Positions 38,097 through 64,000 of a stretch of DNA of 64,000 bases are shown one piece after another (the stretch's first letter is position 1; the number at the start of each line of letters is the position of its first letter). Origin of the DNA: Brugia malayi. Lineage: Eukaryota > Nematoda > Chromadorea > Rhabditida > Onchocercidae. The notes under the pieces were generated by a model, which made no database searches, was not told the DNA's origin, and saw nothing but the letters and a program-made list of their open reading frames with translations. The position numbers and the translations under genes were made by a program. Location: positions 3,510,001-3,574,000 of the forward strand of contig NW_025062478.1 of the NCBI RefSeq assembly GCF_000002995.4, in the 5' to 3' direction.

Positions 38097-39195
38097 CGGA
38101 AAGTAGTAAAATTTGTCGTTGGCCTCCAAAACAGTTCTATTATTAGCACCGTTATAGTATGTTTTACAATATAACTAAGAAGGAAATAAAAAAAGGAAAA
38201 AATTAGGTATAACAATTTGAATCACTCAGTATATTTTACATATTTCATTTCTTTCAAACAAAAAAAGAAGAAAAAAATTAAAAAAAAAAATTTAATTTCG
38301 ACTAAAAAAAATATATTTTTATTATCATTGTTATTGTTCAAACTTGAATCATATTTATTCACTCCAATTTTTCATTTTTAATTTCGACAAAAAATCATTG
38401 TGTTCGCTTTATTTGAAAACAAAAATTGTGGTTCAAACTAAAAATGGAATTTAATTTTGGTTGAACATTACTGCCACTGTTCTCTTTTATTATTTATTAT
38501 AATAAAAATAAATTTGTCATTATCATTATTATTTATTATTACTAATTATTTTTGTTTTATTTAAAAATGAAGTAAAACTTCAACTAAAAATGAGACTTAC
38601 ATTTAATTTCGACTAGAAATTAGTTATTAGAAAATTAGTATTATTATTTCATATTAGAAATTAGTATTATTATTTCATATGTATTTAATATTTTCTTTCT
38701 CCCTCAATGTAATGAAAAAAGATTTTTAAAAAAAGTGAAAGATTGCATTTGAAGTGCACTGAACAATGCATCGGCTTAAACTACAACTGCTAATCCTAAT
38801 CCGAACTATTACACTAAGCTTACATAAAGCATTATTGTATTAAACTTTTATCATATCCTTAGACTTTAGTTTGCATTATTATAAATTATGTCTAAGAGGA
38901 ATTTATTATTCTTAGGCTTAGTTAGCATTTGTTATATTAAACTTACAATGGAATATTAGCAAATTTGGTGTATGATAATGATAATAATGACTGGTTGATT
39001 ATTCGTGAAAAAAAATTATGATAATTTGAATTTCGACTGAAAAAATGCCACGAATATACCATATGAACCCCGCGACTTCTCGGTGAAAGATAAGATTGGA
39101 AAAAAATGGAAAAGAATATATCACTTTAGCTAAGTGCTACAATTATTTCTAAGAAATTTGAATTTTACTTTGTTAAATTTCTGTTTCAACATTAC

Positions 39196-39216
39196 ACGGC
39201 CCTTGAAGCGGGCCGT
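39196..39216. other. Perfect 7-bp GC-rich inverted repeat
   Basis: ACGGCCC (39196-39202), a seven-base loop, then GGGCCGT (39210-39216). A further GGCCCGT lies about 20 bases downstream and could compete for pairing. The local base composition is far more GC-rich than its surroundings. Confidence 0.5.
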
Positions 39217-40472
39217 ATTTTGCTAACGTAGAATGGTGGCCCGTAGCTTTGTTATAAGATTTTGGGTTCTTTTCTTTTTGTTTTTACTTCTGCGACATGG
39301 TTTTTTATTGTTTTTATTGTTCTTTTCAATTTTTAGTTAAACAGAATTTTTGTTAATTGTAATTTTTATTATTAATGTGAATAAATTTTGTTAATATTAA
39401 CAATTTTCGTTCCTTTTTTTCAGAAAATTAATCACTTCTGGTTGTCAAAAGTAATTTTAGTTAATGAACTGATTAATTAATACTAAATCGTTTTTAAAAA
39501 GGAAAAAAAAAAACAAGCTAACATTTGTGGGAATGATTAAAAAATTAACTGTAATAAGATTTTTACTTATGTGATGTTTATATTTGTGATAATATTGTGA
39601 TAATATTTCTTTTTAATCTTTTAAGACATAATGTAATTGTCAAAGAATCTTTATTAAATTGTAAGAGTTGTAAGAATTTAATGTATCCTTATTTTTTCTT
39701 TTTCTTTCAATTCATTATGTTTACTTTTTGAATTGTAGGTGTTTATCTTTTCTTTATTTACATTTTCGTTATCGGTAAAACTTACAAATTTCATTCGTTT
39801 GAAATGATTGTTGAGTCACAAAAAATCAATCAAGAATTTGAAGTTTTGATAATATATCTTCTCATTGCAGTGCGCGTATGTTTTAGTGAAAATTTGATAA
39901 TCAATATAATCTCGAGAATAATATATTTTCGAGAATAATTATCAGTCAGATCCAACTGTACTTTCGAAGAAATTAAATGATTAATATCTACAAAAGGTGT
40001 TGATTTCAGAAATCAGCAAAATATTTGATGTTATTTGAATATTTGAAGAACTTTATGGGAAGTTAGAAAATATAAATATATTTTTGGTTCTGAAGTTAAT
40101 ATAAGTTATAATAGAAACTGATATTTTGAAAGAAGCGATGGGAAGATTTATTTTTTTTTTTCTCTGAAAAAATGAAATTAGTGTCAATAATTCGGTTGCT
40201 TTATTTTTTAACTCTTTCTTTTGTTCCTTTCTCCTTTCTTCGCATATTTTTCATTTGCTTTAAAAATTTTCATTCTGATTAAATGCCAGTCTTCTCTGTT
40301 TGCCAAAAAATGCAAATAGAAATGTATTTGGTATTGATGACTATTATTTCATTTCTTTTTTTACATAATTATTATCTTTATTTTCAAATTTTTCATTTTG
40401 AAATCTATTATCTTTTTCTTTTGAGAAGAAATAGATTTTTTACAGCACATACAATTGTCATGCTAATTTCAG

Positions 40473-40569
40473 GATAAATGATGATGAATGTAGTCGAGAA
40501 CGGTGTGAAAAGCAGCATACTAGAATATTAAATCCAGCAAAAATAATAAAATTAAATACATTGCTTTAA
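40473..40569 (+). CDS. Candidate short terminal exon, unknown
   Basis: After AATTTCAG (ending 40472), a frame from 40474 gives 31 codons to TAA 40567-40569. It begins INDDECSRERCEKQHTRIL, with mixed composition and two cysteines. It needs an upstream exon ending in phase 2, which I could not identify; a hydrophobic leader-like frame (MYLVLMTIISFLFL) lies about 150 bases upstream. It may be chance. Confidence 0.2.
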
Positions 40570-41117
40570 ATATCTCTTTCATTGTATAAAGGAAGGTAGG
40601 ATATGATAAAAAAAGAATGCGAGTAAAAAAGCGAATGAAATTAGTTTGAATGAATTTAGAAAAGTATGCTAGATTAGTTTGAATAAATTTTTAGCTCTAA
40701 TCATAGTAATTTGTTGTAACTAGCAAAAATTTCTCTGTTCTAACTAATAGTTAGACTAATGCTAAATAAATGGTTGATTGTGTCATGGATTAAATTTATT
40801 TTTTTTTTTTTATATTAAACGAACATCTATCGTGTTTTAACATCATTTGTTACATTATTTTTCACCTTTATAAGTACAGATGCACTTACACAAAAGCTGT
40901 TAAATTTTTATTTATAAAGACCAGATTTAGCATTTTAATATCGCTTGTATGAATCGTTTAACTTTTTGCGATTTGTTTTTTTTTTGTCTCCCTTTTATAT
41001 GCATATTACCTTTGTGAAACTTAGTCTAACATATTTTCACTATTATCCTATATGTGTAGTTATCGATTTAGTATTTATTAAGCATATTCAATATCCTTTC
41101 TTTAACTTGGCGCTATA

Positions 41118-41375
41118 GCATTATCACTGTCATCTCAGGTATGTTTACATTACTTACCTGTAATGATAATAATGGTGATGTTAGAACATTATCACCGTCA
41201 TCTCAGGTATGTTTGCGTTACTTACCTGTAATGATAATAATGATGATGTTGCAGCATTATCACTGTCATCTCAGGTATATTTGGGTTACTTACCTGTAAT
41301 GATAGTAGTGATGTTAGAGCATTATCACTGTCATCTCAGGTATATTTGGATTACTTACCTATGTGTGCGATGTTA
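41118..41375. repeat. 68-bp tandem array, four copies, each able to form a hairpin
   Basis: Copies start at 41118, 41186, 41254 and 41319 (periods 68, 68, 65). Each runs GCATTATCACTGTCATCTCA, then GGTATRTTTRSRTTACTTACCTG, then TAATGATAATAATGRTGATG. CAGGTA and TACCTG pair within each unit and the outer ATCAC/GTGAT extend the stem. The period is not a multiple of three, so it is not coding. A weakly similar block (ATCACCACCATCTCAGGT) lies at 41808-41825. Confidence 0.85.
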
Positions 41376-41668
41376 CGTCGGAATACTGCATGCAATATAT
41401 TGCTCTGTCGGATAATTCCTGGTATTTTATGTGTTTAACCCGTGTAATTAATCTATTTCATTTTTTTTTTTTTTGACATATAATTTGTCGAGAAAAAAAA
41501 AGACGATGAAGAGATAGAAGAAGAGAGAGAAAGGAAGATTCTAAAGTTTCAATCTAAAGTTTTGAATATTGTTGAGATGTCCAAAAGAGTTGTCTTAAAT
41601 GATTTATAATCCATAAATTTAATTGAAAGAATTATATTTAAATTTGGTTTAGATAATCAATTTACATA

Positions 41669-42087
41669 ATGAACCTGTTTTTGTGTTATTATTGTATGAT
41701 TAACTGTATCTATTTATATAAACGAATAACATTTTCTTTTTTTTTTTTTTTTTTTACTGTTAAAATATGTGTACTATTGTTAATAATATTTCTATGTAAC
41801 GACGTTGAATCACCACCATCTCAGGTGACATTTTTATTATCATATCTAACAATATTTCATTTTTTTTTTTCAAATTTCAGGTTGACACTGTTCGTGTGTA
41901 TATGTTTGTGTACTTTATTATTGAGGAAGCTATTGAGGCGACGGTAATATTTTTTGAACATACAATTCGATTAAAGAAAGCTATTTCATTCTTTCGAAAG
42001 CACTGTAATAGCTTCTATATTTTTTCATCCTATCTGATCAATAAACTCATCATCAATCGTTCTGTAATAACGCTGTCAAAAGACTAA
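41669..42087 (+). CDS. Candidate two-exon frame, unknown
   Basis: Removing a possible 56-base intron (41825-41880, CAG|GTGACA to AAATTTCAG) joins two open frames in phase, 41669-41824 and 41881-42087, giving about 120 residues. The first part is hydrophobic and partly encoded by a T run. The second, starting VDTVRVYMFVYFIIEEAIEA, is better balanced. The intron would be shorter than any other here, and no family is recognised. It may equally be a non-coding 5' exon of the kinase gene or chance. Confidence 0.2.
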
Positions 42088-44580
42088 TTTCTTCCAGTCT
42101 ATCATCTTTGTTATCGCAAAGTAAGTTTCTTTCTTTTTTCTCGTTTTATTTGGAAATATGACAATTTCAGGTCTGAAATTCATAAAAAAATTTATTGATA
42201 TCAGGATTGTTAAATGAATGAAATTATGTGATTAAGATATATGTCATTAATGGGAAAAGATGATGTTCTATTATTGTATAAGTATTAATGATAAAATTTA
42301 ATGGAATCAAAACTAGTATTTATTGTTAATTGAAAAATCTAGCAATAAATAATGGGAAGGAATGAAGTTACATACAAAAATGAAATGGAATATTTTTTAT
42401 ATATGATCAAAAAAGAAAAGAAAAAAGAGAGGTAGTACTTTTTATGAATAATAACAGAAAAAAAAAAAAAAAAAAACTTTTTAAATAAATAAAAGAAAAC
42501 GATATTTATTTAATTGTATATATGGAAAAATTCTCAAGAAAAGCGCTATATTATTATAAAAATGTAACAATTTTTATTTTGATTAAGCATTAGGGAAGTG
42601 AATTTTTATATATTCATGCAACTATTAATGCTTATTTGATTCAATTCTATATTTGTTTGCTCTGTTTGCATATTATTTCATTTGTTTGCACTTCCAAATA
42701 TGTCTGTTTAATTTAGGGTTAGAGAAGTTGAATGATTGATAATTTAATTCTTTTTTTTTCTTCTGTTATTAGCACAAAATGAGTGGAAATTAAAAATTTT
42801 CTGTATTCTTTGCAAGTTTTATTATGAATAAATGAATGAATCATTAGGTTAAATTATAACTTATACAAACTTCTAAATCATAATGATTTAGGAATTATTT
42901 TCTGTTGATTTCTACACTTTCTTTTTTTTTTTGCTACTAAATTTAATTTTCATTGCAACATAAAATATTAGCATTAATTGAAAAGTGACATATATTTCAA
43001 AATGAAACTTTTAACTGCTTTTTAACTAATTGATTAATATTTTTCCTTCTTTCAATATTTCTCTTCTTTATTCAAGTTTGTTTCATTTTAGTTTATTTAT
43101 TATTTTTTTTATTTATAATTTAAATTATAGAAAGATTGTAGCAGAGATAAAAACAGAAATCAATATTCATAAATTAGAGGTTAGAGTATTATTTATCTTT
43201 ATTCTTTTTTATATTGCACCAAAGGAAAATTTTTATGATTATCATGTCTATCATTTATTCATATTCCACGTTAACTTTTTTATTTTTGAATTCATTCAGT
43301 TATATAATTTAATTAAATTTTTGTGTTTTATTTAAGCATAGATTTGTTTATTTATTTTAAAATAAATGATACATCAATGCAATAAGAAAACTTTATTTTA
43401 ATGTTTTGTTTTACCTTTTTCTTGTAGATAATTAGTTTTTCATTATATCATATGACATTCTAATGAGAAGTTTTCGTACATATTACAAAGTACGAAGAAA
43501 GAGAGAGAGGGAAAGAGAGAGAAAGAAAAAGTGTTTAGATACAAATTAAGAATTTTGCTTTCTTTTTTCCTAAATTTTAAAAACGAAAAATAAATAAATG
43601 CTGACAATATTTATGAGTGATAAGTTCCTTTGATAATACCAAGTTGGAGGTCTTTCTCTTTTTTTTTTTTTTCCTCTCTCTCTCTCTTTTCTGTCTCTAT
43701 GGCATATATTTTTTTTTTAAAAAAAATAAAGAGGTGAATGAAATAATGAGAGGGAGAGAGAGAGGAAAAGTTTGAAAATCACTCTGTCATTATTGAAAAA
43801 AAAAGTTGGAAGAATTTTTTCAAAAATATTTTCTAGTTGTAACTTTTTTCTTTTTTTCTTTATTCTCTTCAAATGAAAAAAATAGCAAGAATATTTTGTT
43901 CATTTTGTTTCTTTTCTTTTTTTTTTTTTCATTTTTTTTTGTTCTTTTTTGTTAATTTTTTCCTCTTTTTTAAAAGTAAAAATAAAATAGATAAATCAAT
44001 ATTGATTATATATAGTTGATGTGATGAGTTGGTTGCTCATTTTAGCAAGTATTCTCTATGGATATGAATTTATGTAAATAAGTATATGTATGTTTTTTTT
44101 CTTTTGTCCTTTTTTTGAAAAAAAAAATAAAAAATAAAAATGAAATTCCGATGAAGAATGGAATAAAATTTAAGAGGGATGACTGGAATGGGTTTTTTTT
44201 TAATCATTTCAAGTTTCCTTTTAATTCTTTTTCACTAGCTCTCTCTCCCTCCTTCTCTCTTTCTTTCTCCCTCTCTCTCATTCCTTTTTTTTATATTTTC
44301 AATTCTTTCTCCTCTTCAGTTATCCACTCTTTAGTTTCATTGCATTTCTTTTTTTTTAAATTTTATTTGAAAAAGATAGTTTGTATAGCAATGTTTGTTT
44401 ACAAATAACAATCTATTATGTATAATCTAAAATTGATCTTATAGTAATTATATATGAAATGATTGGATTGAGTAATTAGTTGATGTAAATTTTTAATTTT
44501 AATTTTTAGTTTAAGATAATCATTTATGTATTGTAATATTTCAAGTAGCTATTGTTTTTTAAGATTACTATCTTTGAACT

Positions 44581-44648
44581 AAGGATTAAATGCTTTGATG
44601 GGTTACCTTGAAATAAGGATTAAATACTTTGATGGGTTACCTTGAAAT
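44581..44648. repeat. 34-bp tandem duplication
   Basis: A unit beginning AAGGATTAAATGCTTTGATG is present at 44581 and again at 44615, differing at one or two bases, so the duplication is recent. Confidence 0.9.
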
Positions 44649-45676
44649 ACTTTTTTTTTTTAAATATGTTATTGTCAAATCCCAATTAATTTGAAAATTT
44701 TATTATTTTTTTTTATTCATTTTTACGGTAAATATCAAGCTGAATAGCAATTATCGGAACATTTTAACGGAATGATTTTGATTTTACAACTATTCGAGAA
44801 AAATGATAGTAATACTTATATGTAGTAAAGATTGAAAATTGAATATTAAATGTAAGAAATTGTAGGATAATTGTATTGCGGTAGTTTAATAGCAATGAAA
44901 AATTCAAGAAAAATTAGTAAAAGAAACGGAAAATTCTGTTAAGAAATTTAAAAATAAGTTAGGAAATAAAAAGGAGAATATAGATTATAAAATTTACATT
45001 TACTACAAAAATTTCCTCTCCTTCAATTTTAACTTTTAATATTTATTAAAAAATAAATTGCATAATGACAATAATAATAATAATTAGTATTGATGATCAA
45101 TGCATCTATGCTAGCAATGAGAAAAACTTATTTTTTGTTGATTTTAACGATTTATGTTTTGTTACTGAATATTAAATGCGTTTCTCTTTTTTTTTTTTAT
45201 ATGATATATGCAAGAAATGAAGTAATTAGTAAGTAAAAAGTGAACATAGATATAATAAATTTGAATAATTGTTATAAATAATTCGAATAAAGAATATTTT
45301 GCTTTGTCGGACGAAAGTTTTATAATTTACATATGAAATGTTAACTGAGATTGGATAAGCTAATGTTTTATTTTAATTTGAGAGAAAAAAGTGCAATATA
45401 ATTGCTACTTAACTAAATGATTTCTTTTTGTTTTTCTTCATTAAATATTTCACCAATACTTAAATCATAACATTTATTCTTATTAGTTTTTAGTGCTAAT
45501 TAGATTCTTCTACATAATTAATTAATAAATTTTAATTAAATAATATTATTAAATGTAAAGAATTTTTTTTTCTTGAGATTTATCATATTTAACTTTTCCG
45601 AATATACATGATATATTGTTAATTCTCTTTTTTTTTTTTTTGAAAAATTTCTAGTTTATTTATTACTATTATTATT

Positions 45677-45724
45677 GCAGTGTTACGAGAAGGTGTAGTT
45701 TGACGGAAGTCTTGAACGTAAACA
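45677..45724 (+). promoter_or_regulatory. Splice acceptor and 5' leader before the mrck-1-type start codon
   Basis: ATTGCAG ends at 45680, 44 bases before the first ATG of the kinase frame at 45725. This is either a spliced-leader acceptor or the 3' end of an intron inside the 5' UTR. The leader has no upstream ATG. Confidence 0.5.
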
Positions 45725-63947
<18,223 letters not shown>

Positions 63948-64000
63948 GTGTGCTATTTTTTATCAATATGTATTTTATTAATCTTTAAAATGTTATATGA

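Larger units (their letters stand above)
22390..45680. other. 23 kb gene-poor region upstream of the mrck-1-type gene
   Basis: I found no gene here that can be assigned to a family. The sequence is very AT-rich with frequent homopolymers, ATT/TAA, GA/CT and GT microsatellites, and long low-complexity open frames that are artefacts of those repeats. Four weak candidate exons (24203, 27539, 40473 and 41669-42087), a 68-bp tandem array (41118-41375) and GC-richer hairpins (36531-36592, 39196-39216) are listed separately. Part of the region probably serves as promoter or non-coding 5' exon/intron of the downstream kinase gene. A strong donor-like CAAA|GTAAGT at 42117-42126 is one possible end of such a 5' exon (inference). 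Confidence 0.55.

Noticed and set aside
37914..38215. Minus-strand frames with His-Thr repeats
   Set aside because: Produced by the GT/AC microsatellite.

Overview
The window is nuclear DNA from an animal, most likely a parasitic nematode of the filarial/spirurid kind. The reasons are very AT-rich sequence with long A and T runs, short exons cut by many introns, a ubiquitin-like/S30 ribosomal fusion gene, a WSC-domain xylosyltransferase of the SQV-6 type and an MRCK kinase. The species call is inference; the protein families are read directly from translation. There is no sign of bacterial, viral or transposon coding sequence, and no tRNA, rRNA, spliced-leader gene or CRISPR array was recognised.

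Layout. 1-797 holds the 3' exons of rps-30 (FUBI-S30 fusion), and 1270-3097 a five-exon gene for an AROS/RPS19BP1-like protein on the same strand, possibly in the same operon. 6199-8978 is a four-exon gene for a small proline-rich single-pass membrane protein that I do not recognise. 10649-12531 (minus) is a three-exon ADO-type thiol dioxygenase. 15346-22389 is a 13-exon peptide O-xylosyltransferase (sqv-6 type), which starts glycosaminoglycan chains. 22390-45680 is a 23 kb gene-poor stretch full of microsatellites, with a few weak candidate exons, a 68-bp tandem array and two small GC-richer hairpin islands. 45725 to the right edge is a large mrck-1-type gene: 37 coding exons (1701 codons) are visible, with the 3' end outside the window. 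One of its introns carries a complete three-exon minus-strand gene for a multi-pass membrane protein (57695-59401).

Working together: rps-30 and the AROS-like gene both concern the 40S subunit. The other genes are unrelated housekeeping or developmental functions: thiol/N-terminal cysteine oxidation, proteoglycan synthesis, and Cdc42-controlled actomyosin contraction. Gene models were built by hand from splice sites, reading phase and family similarity. Phases agree across every junction given for the five named genes and for the nested gene. Several introns use unusual AAG acceptors or GTTTGT-type donors.
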